From contig PMNA01000013.1 in the NCBI GenBank assembly GCA_003162055.1, positions 183,064-247,063 of the forward strand: a stretch of DNA of 64,000 nt, written 5' to 3'. The stretch's first letter is position 1, and each line of letters starts with the position of its first letter. Under the pieces are notes generated by a model that was not told where the DNA came from, did not search any database, and saw only the letters and a program-made list of their open reading frames with translations. A program made the position numbers and the translations under genes. This DNA comes from Actinomycetota bacterium (GTDB lineage Bacteria > Actinomycetota > Thermoleophilia > Gaiellales > Gaiellaceae). This document shows, one piece after another, positions 37,844 through 46,399 of this stretch.

Positions 37844-38205
37844 TCTGTCGAGTGTTTCTCCTGCTCCTTCATTAAAAGGCCCGAGAGAAGTCTACACTTG
37901 TACCAGCAGATAAATGCCGCCGACGCTATAACAAAGCCAATGAACGGTAAATAGCGTACCGCACCATTGCCGATGTAGGTTGTTCCAAGGGAACCAAGTA
38001 TAAAACTCGCAAGGAATGCGATGGATCCGTATAACTTCGCACGTTGTAGAAGATTAGAATCAATCCGGTAAGCCGCGTATTCGGTAAGCATATTAACTAG
38101 AAGAGCAAATGCACCTACTAGAAACGCGAACTCGAGAAGAACCGAAGTAAACGGAGTTGAAGCAAGCATTGAGTCGAATATCGTGAAGGATACGTTAATC
38201 ATTTG
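37840..38205 (-). CDS. Membrane protein, about 4 TM
   Basis: From internal Met 'MINVSFTIFDSMLASTPFTSVLLEFAFLVGAFALLVNML'; four hydrophobic segments. Confidence 0.5.
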   Translation of the reverse strand, partial: QMINVSFTIFDSMLASTPFTSVLLEFAFLVGAFALLVNMLTEYAAYRIDSNLLQRAKLYGSIAFLASFILGSLGTTYIGNGAVRYLPFIGFVIASAAFICWYKCRLLSGLLMKEQEKHSTD

Positions 38206-38237
38206 AACTAAGTACACGATATGAAGATGAGTGGGCG

Positions 38238-38936
38238 TTAACCAACTGGAGCAACTCCGAAAACTTTCTCGTAGAGCTTCTGCCAATTGGTGGCGATCTG
38301 GCGCTGGGCGCTTTGGAGGCTCATCGACGCGGAGCAGACGAGGCTGTGGAGCTTGTTCTCGAGCTTGTCCTTGACGTGGTATCCGGGGTGCGCGTTCGCC
38401 TTCTCGGGGAAGAGGTTGGCGATGTCGTTTGAGCCGCCCAGCTCTAGCGAGACGATGTGGTCAATCTCAAGCGACGAGCCGTACGACGCGGGCGCCATCC
38501 CGTATTCCTCTTCGACCTCGTACTTCTCCGATTGAGGAACGTTTCGAATCGAACTTGTGCTGAAGCTGGAAGAGCACAAAACGTTCTTCGTCAGCTTTGA
38601 GTAATACGCGCCGGGCGAACAGCCGCGATCGGGGTTAGGGCCGAGCTTGCAACCCGAGGTCTTTGTTCTACTTCCAAGCAGAACGGTCTTACCGACATCG
38701 ACATTTCCGCTAGAGGCACTCGACGTTGTGGAAGACGAGGAGGACGAACTCCCGTTTAGCCACTGAGCGACGCCGCCATGGTGAGAGCAGGCTCCCTGGT
38801 GGTGTACGGCGTAGCTATAGGTACCGTCGGTACAACGGGCTGTGGCGCCCGGGGGAGAGGAACCCATAGCGGCCGCTGATGTGCCGAGGCCAACTATGGC
38901 CGCGGCAAGTAGTAAGAGCACGAGCGAGCGTTTCAC
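38238..38936 (-). CDS. Secreted DUF3761 + HNH-like nuclease
   Basis: Signal peptide 'MKRSLVLLLLAAAIVGLGTSAAA' (GTG at 38936); 'CTDGTYSYAVHHQGACSHHGGVAQWL' (DUF3761-like); 'LEIDHIVSLELGGSNDIANLFPEKA' (HNH-like). Confidence 0.8.
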   Translation of the reverse strand: MKRSLVLLLLAAAIVGLGTSAAAMGSSPPGATARCTDGTYSYAVHHQGACSHHGGVAQWLNGSSSSSSSTTSSASSGNVDVGKTVLLGSRTKTSGCKLGPNPDRGCSPGAYYSKLTKNVLCSSSFSTSSIRNVPQSEKYEVEEEYGMAPASYGSSLEIDHIVSLELGGSNDIANLFPEKANAHPGYHVKDKLENKLHSLVCSASMSLQSAQRQIATNWQKLYEKVFGVAPVG

Positions 38937-39040
38937 CGGAGCCTCCTGGATCGCGACTTTGGTCAAGCGGAGTCTTCTCTTGGTTTCCGGCTCTGTCAAG
39001 CGACTCCGCGTCGTCGTCGACCGTTAGCGCTCAGGTGAGA

Positions 39041-39775
39041 TCAGCTACGTGGCTGGCGGATTATTAAGTCAAGGACGTCGCCGATGAGCGTCGGTATCGG
39101 AGGAAACCCCGAACAATCTGGCTCGTAGCGCTCGTGGTATGGCGGTCGGGGCTGCACAAGCCGCGTATCGAGCGATACCTCCGCGATGTCATCACCCTTG
39201 CAGTACGGACATCTACGAGGTATCCCGCCTGCTTCCCCGCAGCAGACGGAGCGGCAGCGGCCACAGCGCCACTTTGAGAAATCGTGGTAGCCGGCGTTTC
39301 GCGCGAGGAGGCGCTGGCAGTCGAGTACCGCAGGCGACGTCAGATCATAAGACGCCCAATCCATAAGGCCGGGCTCGTCGTCTGTCTCATCGGTGAGCGC
39401 TCCTCCAATCAGGACTCCGGTCTCATCGAGCGCGAGTAAAAGGAAGTTCTCCTCGCTCCAACTCAGTGGAATGGCCACACTGACCTGGGACGCCCCGGTT
39501 ATCTCGATCCAGCAAAGGAAGACGTTCTCGAATAGTTCCTTCGGGCCCATTCCGTCCTCTGGCGTCCAGGCAAGGACGAACGGTCGCTTGAGGCGGGGCC
39601 CGCTGGCGAAGAGGAAGGCAGGCGGGAGTTGCCGTGAAGCAGCGAGCACAACCTGGATGTGACACCAGCTGTGAAACGCACGCAGCGACATCGGAGAGCC
39701 CGGCTTTGGATTCGCTCGACGCTTACCCATCGCCACGTCCTTGCCGCGGCGGCGAGTCTTGGGTGGGAGGAGCAT
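39041..39775 (-). CDS. Zn-ribbon protein, second gene of two-gene module copy 1
   Basis: 'GSPMSLRAFHSWCHIQVVL...RCGRCRSVCCGEAGGIPRRCPYCKGDDIAEVSLDTRL'; homologous to 42112..42669. Confidence 0.65.
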   Translation of the reverse strand: MLLPPKTRRRGKDVAMGKRRANPKPGSPMSLRAFHSWCHIQVVLAASRQLPPAFLFASGPRLKRPFVLAWTPEDGMGPKELFENVFLCWIEITGASQVSVAIPLSWSEENFLLLALDETGVLIGGALTDETDDEPGLMDWASYDLTSPAVLDCQRLLARNAGYHDFSKWRCGRCRSVCCGEAGGIPRRCPYCKGDDIAEVSLDTRLVQPRPPYHERYEPDCSGFPPIPTLIGDVLDLIIRQPRS

Positions 39776-39796
39776 CCTTGGAGGCGAGACGATCTC

Positions 39797-40051
39797 TCAT
39801 CCCACTCCGTCCCCGCGGACGATGACGAAGTTGCTCTCGACTATCTCCTTGGCGCGCTTCTGAAGTTCCGCATAGTCGAAGGGCGCCGCTTCGCCAAGCG
39901 CGAGATCCGTTGCAAAGTGGTTGAGCGAACAAATCTCGGCGTTCTCGATCGTCTCGGCGTCGAGGTCAACAGCGAAGATGATGCGGAGGTCATAGACGAC
40001 GAGGGCGCGTAGCGGCATACGTTGATAGCTAGCACGCGGTCGGCGGGCCAT
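39797..40051 (-). CDS. Small protein, first gene of module copy 1
   Basis: 'MPLRALVVYDLRIIFAVDLDAETIENAEICSLNHFATDLALGEA' versus 'MSLRVNAVYNARLVFTLDLDERKIESIELRSLSHIATGLALKRT' at 42948..43202. Confidence 0.65.
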   Translation of the reverse strand: MARRPRASYQRMPLRALVVYDLRIIFAVDLDAETIENAEICSLNHFATDLALGEAAPFDYAELQKRAKEIVESNFVIVRGDGVG

Positions 40052-40134
40052 GGTGTCGAGACTCTAAGCGAACTAGTAGCGATCCTCCCGATGTCCCAGT
40101 TGACATCTCGGCGAGCGCCGTTCAGCATGGGCGC

Positions 40135-41412
40135 GTGCCCAAACTAGATCTACGGCTCGCGCTAGTGGTACTAATCTCGGCGGTCGCGGGGGCGGGAGTG
40201 ACACTGGCTATTGGGCGTGGAACCATGCGTACGGTGACGACGACCGTGACGGCTGGGTCATCTAGCGTGTCTGCTGTGAGCGGAAAGTCGACATCGTCTA
40301 GAACGTCGAAAGACCTAACAGCTGGGCAAATTGTGGCCGCTCTCCGATGCAACGCGCTTCCGATTGGTCAAGTGGAGAACTACACCCAGCGAACAGACGT
40401 CAACCATTTGCTGGGGCGGCCCGGCGGCTACGTGTCGAAAGCAAACTGGGTTGACGCGCGAATCAAGGATCAGGTACCGGGTTTCGACGTCGCAGACGGC
40501 GGGTCGGTTGAGGTCTTCACCAATCTCGGTGATGCCAAGTCGCGCCTTAACTACTTGGTGAGTATTGGAAAGGCCGCGCCTGCGCTGATGAACGAGTACG
40601 ACTACTTAGTTGGCCGGGCCGTGCTCCGCGTTTCGACGACGCTAATCCCGAGCGAGGCGGCCGAATACAAGAAGGAGACAGAAGGGGTCATAGCGAACCC
40701 GAACTCGTCTCACGAACAGTGCACGCCTCCACACCGCTCGGTGAGCACGAAGCCGCCTAAGCCCCTTGCCGCTAAGGCCTCGGGGTTCATCGGAGGCGGC
40801 AATCCGCCTCTTCCTGCGGGCGCCCCGGGCAAACTCGCAATCGTCGCAACGGGCCCGTACGGCGATTCAACAGGCACGAACGGTAAGACTGTGCCTGTCG
40901 TTGTGCGGAATAACACTTCGCAGATCATGACCAACATCACGGTCACGGGGACGGCGAACACAAAAGGCGGAGAATTACTCGCTACCGGCCGTGATCAAGA
41001 TCTGTATCCGAATGTCGTGCGCCCAGGTGAGATAACGCTCGGCTACGTCTACTTCGACGATAAGCAACTACCGAACGCCGTCTTCAAGCTCGAAGCGACG
41101 GGTACACCACAAGCCTCCGACGAATACGACACTCGGGCGGATCTGCTTGTAACGCAAGCCACTCATCGAGGCGGGAGCGTCGTCGGATACTTGAAGAACG
41201 GACTTCCGAGCGGAGTGACGGGCCCCATTCAGGTTTACGTGCTGTGTTTTTCTACCCAAGGCCGGCTTCTCGCCCAGTACGAAGCCTTCACGGATCAGGA
41301 CAGCGCAGCTCCGGGTAAGTCGATTCCATTCGTGGTCGATCTCTTAACGCCCAGCGGAGGCAGTGCTTCCTGCCCCATCTTTCTAGCTGCCGCCGGCGCT
41401 CATACTGACTAG
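40135..41412 (+). CDS. Membrane-anchored or exported hypothetical protein (GTG start)
   Basis: N-terminal hydrophobic 'LALVVLISAVAGAGVTLAIG', then a Ser/Thr-rich linker and beta-rich C-terminus. Confidence 0.7.
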   Translation: MPKLDLRLALVVLISAVAGAGVTLAIGRGTMRTVTTTVTAGSSSVSAVSGKSTSSRTSKDLTAGQIVAALRCNALPIGQVENYTQRTDVNHLLGRPGGYVSKANWVDARIKDQVPGFDVADGGSVEVFTNLGDAKSRLNYLVSIGKAAPALMNEYDYLVGRAVLRVSTTLIPSEAAEYKKETEGVIANPNSSHEQCTPPHRSVSTKPPKPLAAKASGFIGGGNPPLPAGAPGKLAIVATGPYGDSTGTNGKTVPVVVRNNTSQIMTNITVTGTANTKGGELLATGRDQDLYPNVVRPGEITLGYVYFDDKQLPNAVFKLEATGTPQASDEYDTRADLLVTQATHRGGSVVGYLKNGLPSGVTGPIQVYVLCFSTQGRLLAQYEAFTDQDSAAPGKSIPFVVDLLTPSGGSASCPIFLAAAGAHTD

Positions 41413-41440
41413 TAGCGGCCGGCGCGAGGCACCGAGTGGC

Positions 41441-41968
41441 TCAATACGGCGAATGTCTCTTTGAAGACCGGTTGAGCGTACAGAGAGTAGGCGCCGAGCG
41501 TCCCTGCGGCCGGAAGACGACTACCGCACTCGGAAAGGGAGCGGGGGCTGTTCCACGACCGAACTTGAGCCGGCCGCGCACTAAGCGGATTTCATCGGCC
41601 TGCATGGCCCAGTCGTGCCACCAAGCAGTATCGGTTCTAGCCGGAACAAGGCAGACAACGGTCGCCCCCTCGAGAGAGCTGAGGTAGGCCTTCTCTATCC
41701 AGGCGCCGATGGTGCGTCCGTAGGGCGGATTCATAAAGCAGGCACCGCGCCACTCTTGGGCGAGCCCGTCGTCTTCAATGGTGAAGTAGCGTGGGCACTT
41801 CGCGTTCTCTTCGGAGGAGCAGACATCGACCTCAAAGTGGAACTCGCGGTCGAGGAGGTTGAAGAAGTCTTGTGGGGTGGCCCAGTTATCCGTGTCGCTC
41901 GAGTAGCCGGGGCCGCCTGCTCCCCAGAGCGTTGACTTGCTGTTGGTGTGAGTCGCGTTGGTATCCAT
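41441..41968 (-). CDS. Phage-type DNA N6-adenine methyltransferase (Dam family)
   Basis: 'DNWATPQDFFNLLDREFHFEVDVCSSEENAKC', 'CFMNPPYGRTIGAWIEKA', 'VVCLVPARTDTAWWHDW'. Confidence 0.9.
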   Translation of the reverse strand: MDTNATHTNSKSTLWGAGGPGYSSDTDNWATPQDFFNLLDREFHFEVDVCSSEENAKCPRYFTIEDDGLAQEWRGACFMNPPYGRTIGAWIEKAYLSSLEGATVVCLVPARTDTAWWHDWAMQADEIRLVRGRLKFGRGTAPAPFPSAVVVFRPQGRSAPTLCTLNRSSKRHSPY

Positions 41969-42111
41969 ACGCGACTCGTGGGGTCCGCAAGGCGAGCTTC
42001 GCCGGCCTCGTCGAGAGGCCGATCGTCAAGCACTCGTTTGAGGGAGAGATTGGCGGCGCGCCGCGCGCCGAGCAACGAGCGCGCGGGAGGTCGCCACTGC
42101 CTCTTCTTCCT

Positions 42112-42669
42112 CTACTGCCGACGCGGTCGCTGCTGCGGGCTTTTGTAGGCTCGCCAATGGACAAAGCGCCGGGAACGATCAAGCGAAACGGGCGGGAGAC
42201 CTTCTCGAAGGCCTGTGATGACGTCGAGAATCTCCTGGGCGATAGTCGGGTTCGGGCATAGCTCCGAGTAGTCGAACTCCTCGTCGTAGGGAGGAAGGGG
42301 AGGTGCAAGCGGAGTCTCCAGCGGGACGGCTGCAACGTTCTCACTCCCACAGAACTCGCAGGGCACGGGTGCGGATGCCGCCTCTTCTAGACAGATGCTC
42401 TGACACTTCTCGCATTGCCACTTCGTGGCATTCTCGTAGCCGGCCTTCCGCGCCAGGAGCCGCTCCCACTTGACGGTCGAGAAGGGCGCCGTGGTCTCGG
42501 GAATCCAGCCACAGAACTCGATGTGGTCGCGGACTATCTCCGCATGGGCCGATTCGGCTATGGCTCCAGTCTCGTCGGCTGTCACGAGAAGGACGCCTGG
42601 GTTCTCGTCAGGGATGATGATTGAGACCCCAACCTGGGAGGCCTCGTTCGACTTAATCCAGTCGGGCAA
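42112..42669 (-). CDS. Zn-ribbon protein, second gene of module copy 2; homology extends upstream to about 42.83 kb without a clear start codon
   Basis: 'KWQCEKCQSICLEEAASAPVPCEFCGSENVAAVPLETPL'; the same frame upstream reads 'GSPVSLLSFHAWCRVQIALEAFLGQRPELLFQNG'. Confidence 0.5.
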   Translation of the reverse strand: MPDWIKSNEASQVGVSIIIPDENPGVLLVTADETGAIAESAHAEIVRDHIEFCGWIPETTAPFSTVKWERLLARKAGYENATKWQCEKCQSICLEEAASAPVPCEFCGSENVAAVPLETPLAPPLPPYDEEFDYSELCPNPTIAQEILDVITGLREGLPPVSLDRSRRFVHWRAYKSPQQRPRRQ

Positions 42670-42947
42670 GACGGCCTCGATGAACTCGAGGCCGCTTCCG
42701 GGATGGCCCTTGACCTGCCAGGCACAGGCGGAGGCGCCATTGAGAGCAGAGCCGTTTTGGAAGAGAAGCTCCGGTCTCTGACCGAGAAAGGCCTCGAGAG
42801 CTATTTGAACGCGACACCACGCGTGGAACGAAAGAAGAGAAACGGGTGAGCCACGCTCAGTCAGAATTGGACTACTCAGATAACCAGCTCCTTGAATATC
42901 GAGAGTGCTCCGGGTGAGGAGCGCGCACGCGTGTTTGCGAAACGCGT

Positions 42948-43202
42948 TCAGCTAGAGCTGTTCCACTGGATGGTGATGGGGTCTCCCTCGACGATCTCGC
43001 GCGTTCGCTCGTGGATTTCTTCCCAGTCTTCCGGGACGGTTCGCTTGAGCGCGAGACCGGTTGCGATATGGCTGAGTGAGCGCAGCTCGATCGACTCGAT
43101 CTTTCGCTCGTCGAGGTCGAGGGTGAAGACCAGGCGGGCGTTGTAGACGGCGTTTACGCGTAGTGACATGGCTAGATGAGTAGCGCGTCGCAAGGCGGCC
43201 AT
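42948..43202 (-). CDS. Small protein, first gene of module copy 2
   Basis: ATG at 43202 gives 'MAALRRATHLAMSLRVNAVYNARLVFTLDLDERKIESIELRSLSHIATGLALKRT'. Confidence 0.6.
   Translation of the reverse strand: MAALRRATHLAMSLRVNAVYNARLVFTLDLDERKIESIELRSLSHIATGLALKRTVPEDWEEIHERTREIVEGDPITIQWNSSS
43149..43200 (+). repeat. 52-bp direct repeat, copy 2
   Basis: 51/52 identical to 27892..27943; lies inside the 5' end of the 42948..43202 gene. Confidence 0.9.
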
Positions 43203-43310
43203 GGAGTGGGAGGGGTCTGAGGCGGAGAGTTGACGCGTCGGAGTCGTCCGGACTCCCGCCGGCAACAGATCCGCATTCATGGTGCGACACCCGCGGGCTA
43301 GCGTCGGTTA

Positions 43311-43517
43311 GTGAAAGTCGGACTCAGCGATCCCAGTCGCTTCCCCGACTTACGAGACTTCTTCCAGTGCGTTCAGGCCGTCGCCGAGATCTCCGGCGAG
43401 GTTGTTGTCGTCGGGCCAGTAGGGGTGGCCGGCCCACGGCAAGAAGAGCGGCAGCTCCGAGCGTACCTAGATACATGGCTGAGCCTCTACAGGGAGGGAG
43501 TGGAGGTTAGGCCGTGA
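43311..43517 (+). CDS. Small hypothetical protein
   Basis: 68-aa ORF; GTG start. Confidence 0.35.
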   Translation: MKVGLSDPSRFPDLRDFFQCVQAVAEISGEVVVVGPVGVAGPRQEERQLRAYLDTWLSLYREGVEVRP

Positions 43518-43678
43518 GGTGATGAGGTGCCTAAGTGAACTACTCGGTCGACTCTGTGCGCTCCAGTAGCGTTGATAGAAGTTTCACCGGTCTTCTATCT
43601 CGTACGCTGGCTCCGAAGACGGTACCCTGACGGCGAGTGAGGCTAGGCAAATAGTTCTTTCTGAGGTCCCTCTCCCAT

Positions 43679-44482
43679 ATGTCTGAGATGAACAAAACGG
43701 AAACTGCGGCCGCCACTAAGCATCTTGAAGTTGCCGGACTCCATATTCGGTGCCTTACGCGTGGCAGTGGCAGGCCAGTGCTGGTGCTCCATGGTTGGGG
43801 TGGCAGCATCGAGTCCGTTCTTCCCGTCGTGACCTCGTTAGCCTCGGTCGCGACCGTGTATGCAATCGACGCGCCTGGATTCGGCGAGTCGGATCCTCCG
43901 CCGCGGGCCTGGGGTACGGGTGAATACGCCGAGTTCATAAACGAGCTTCTCGAGACCCTCGCGCTTAGCCGGCTAACCGTCGTCGGGCACTCATTTGGCG
44001 GTCGCATAGCTATCCGCCTCGCCGTTGAGTATCCACATCGAGTGGAGAAACTGATCCTCGTCAACAGCGCCGGGATCCGACCTAGACGGAAAGCAAGGTA
44101 CTATCGTCGCGTCGCGCTCGCGAAGGTCGGGAAGGCTCTTGGACGTTTCGCCGGTCTTCCTGGAAGACGCCTCCAAGCCCGAATCGTGCGAAGCACTGCC
44201 TCACCTGACTACCTGAGCGCCGGCGAGCTTCGATCGACCTTCGTCCGAGTCGTGAATGAAGACCTGGCGCCCCTCTTACCAAAGATCGCCGTTCCCACGC
44301 TTCTCCTCTGGGGAGGTCGGGATGAGGAGACGCCGTTGTCCCAAGGAAGGCTGATGGAGAAGCTCATACCTGATGCGGGACTCGTCGTCTTCGAACGCGC
44401 CGGACATTACAGCTACATCGACGAGCCCGACGCGTTTGGAAGGGTCGCTCGGAACTTCGTTGAAGCGAAAGGCGTAGCGTGA
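43679..44482 (+). CDS. Alpha/beta hydrolase
   Basis: 'VLVLHGWGGSIES', nucleophile elbow 'VVGHSFGGRIA', 'PTLLLWGGRDEETPL', 'FERAGHYSYIDEPDAF'. Confidence 0.92.
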   Translation: MSEMNKTETAAATKHLEVAGLHIRCLTRGSGRPVLVLHGWGGSIESVLPVVTSLASVATVYAIDAPGFGESDPPPRAWGTGEYAEFINELLETLALSRLTVVGHSFGGRIAIRLAVEYPHRVEKLILVNSAGIRPRRKARYYRRVALAKVGKALGRFAGLPGRRLQARIVRSTASPDYLSAGELRSTFVRVVNEDLAPLLPKIAVPTLLLWGGRDEETPLSQGRLMEKLIPDAGLVVFERAGHYSYIDEPDAFGRVARNFVEAKGVA

Positions 44483-46122
44483 CAGTGGTGTTTCTTGGTT
44501 CCGTCGTGGTGGTGGTAGCTATCGTCGCCGATTACTCCGGGCGCGCTCGGAGGTGGCTGCATATCTACCAACTAGAGCACTATGACGGCGTGCGTCTCCT
44601 CCATTGGTGGCATCGTCGACGCGACCTTCTTCATCCGGCGGCGCTTCTCGTTTCCGTTTGCGCTCTTATCGCGGCTGACGCCTTACTCGCCCTGGACATC
44701 AGTTGGGCGGCGGCGGTTCTACTCATTCCTATTACAATCGCCTCCGCTGTGGTCGCCCTTCGTGAGTGGCGACGGCCAGAGAAAAAGGAGTTCGTGTTTA
44801 CCGCGAGGGCTAAGCGTCTGTTCGCTACCTCTCTCGTTCCAGCTGCTTTCTTCGTCCTCGTTTTTTGCGCGCTCGCGATCGTCGAGGCCGGCACACTTTC
44901 AGCGGTAGCTCTCGGCTCGCTGCTTGGGGCCGGTCTGTTGATGGTGATCGTCGTGCCCGCCCTTCTGATTACGGCCAATGCTGCCTTATCGCCTGTTCAG
45001 AGACGAGTCAATGGCCGCTTTGTATCGAATGCGCGGGCCAAGCTCACGGCCGTTAGCCCTATAACGATTGGGATTACGGGAAGCTTCGGGAAGACTACGA
45101 CCAAGTTTTGCGTAGGTGCCGTGCTGTCGACCGCTGGCGAGACATACGTGACCCCCGATAGTTTCAACAGTTTTCTCGGGGTCACGCGCGCGATTAATGA
45201 AGGCTTGGGACTAGAACACCAATTCTTCGTGGTCGAGATGGGTGCGTATCGCAAAGGCGATATCGCCGAGCTGTGCAATCTAACAAAGCCGAAAATCGGC
45301 ATCTTGACGGCGATCGGCGCAATGCATCTTGAGCGTTTCGGGTCTATCGATGCGATCAGTCGAGCAAAGGCAGAGCTATGTAGAGGGCTGTCAATGGATG
45401 GGCATTTCGTCACGAACGCGGACGACGCCCTCTGTCGTGCGATTGCGGAGGCCGCCGAGGTTCCAGTTACTCTATTTGGGATCGAGTCTTCAGATGCGGA
45501 TATACGCGCAACGGATATAGACGTTACGCTCGACAAAACATCATTCACTCTTCATCTTAACGAGCGGGAATATCCGGTGGAGTCTCATCTTCTGGGACGG
45601 CATAATGTGCTTAATCTTCTTGCGGCCGCCGCCTGCGGCGCAGTAGTCGGTATCGACGAAGAGCGGATCGTCCGCGCGCTTGAAATAGTTGAAGCGCCAC
45701 CTCATCGACTCGCTCGCATCGAGAATCGAGCGACGGGGATCACCGTCATCGATGACGCGTATAACTCGAATCCCGATGGCGCAGCCGCCGCTCTGGAAAT
45801 CTTGAACACGCATACGAATGGCCGCCGCGTCTTAGTGACACCGGGGATGGTCGAATTAGGGGAACAAGAGAAAGCAGCGAATATCGCATTCGGTCGAACC
45901 GCCGCGAGAGTCTGTGATTTCGTGATCCTCGTCGGAGGAGAGCTGACGGAGCCGATCGAGCGAGGTCTTAAAGACGGGGGGCTTGCCGACGACCGGATCG
46001 TGCACTCGCCGGATGTCGAGCATGCGACGAGAGAACTCAGTAAGATCATCCGTGCGGGCGATATTGTTTTGTTCGAGAATGATCTACCGGACACCTACAT
46101 CGATGAGCGACGCGAAGGCTGA
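44479..46122 (+). CDS. Membrane-domain-fused Mur ligase (MurF-like catalytic region)
   Basis: N-terminal hydrophobic segments, then P-loop 'ITIGITGSFGKTTTK', 'VVEMGAYRKGDIAELCNLTKPKIGILTAIGAMHLERFGS', 'LLGRHNVLNLLAA', 'VIDDAYNSNPDGAAAALE'. GTGA overlap with the hydrolase. Confidence 0.9.
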   Translation: MTVVFLGSVVVVVAIVADYSGRARRWLHIYQLEHYDGVRLLHWWHRRRDLLHPAALLVSVCALIAADALLALDISWAAAVLLIPITIASAVVALREWRRPEKKEFVFTARAKRLFATSLVPAAFFVLVFCALAIVEAGTLSAVALGSLLGAGLLMVIVVPALLITANAALSPVQRRVNGRFVSNARAKLTAVSPITIGITGSFGKTTTKFCVGAVLSTAGETYVTPDSFNSFLGVTRAINEGLGLEHQFFVVEMGAYRKGDIAELCNLTKPKIGILTAIGAMHLERFGSIDAISRAKAELCRGLSMDGHFVTNADDALCRAIAEAAEVPVTLFGIESSDADIRATDIDVTLDKTSFTLHLNEREYPVESHLLGRHNVLNLLAAAACGAVVGIDEERIVRALEIVEAPPHRLARIENRATGITVIDDAYNSNPDGAAAALEILNTHTNGRRVLVTPGMVELGEQEKAANIAFGRTAARVCDFVILVGGELTEPIERGLKDGGLADDRIVHSPDVEHATRELSKIIRAGDIVLFENDLPDTYIDERREG

Positions 46123-46154
46123 CCGCGGTGACGCGGAGGAGAACTCAAACCGGA

Positions 46155-46376
46155 ATGACTGAGCGCAGCCTATATATCTTAAACGTGAAGTTCGGGAACC
46201 AACACATTCGCCTGTTCTTTGAAGGTCCGAACGAGGAAACAGGCGGTAGAGATGAGTTTAACGCTACGCGCCGCGGAATAAACGAAATCGGCGATAACAG
46301 TTCGGACTTCGAGTCGTTCTTGGGCGGTGTTATCGCTCACTTCGCTACCGCTGGGTTCATACGGATAGCTCATTAG
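46155..46376 (+). CDS. Small protein between the Mur ligase and the D-Ala-D-Ala ligase
   Basis: 'MTERSLYILNVKFGNQHIRLFFEGPNEETGGRDEFNATRRGINEIGDNSSDFESFLGGVIAHFATAGFIRIAH'; the track ORF starts at GTG 46128. Confidence 0.5.
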   Translation: MTERSLYILNVKFGNQHIRLFFEGPNEETGGRDEFNATRRGINEIGDNSSDFESFLGGVIAHFATAGFIRIAH

Positions 46377-46399
46377 TAGAAAGGTTTAGGAGCGAGTTA

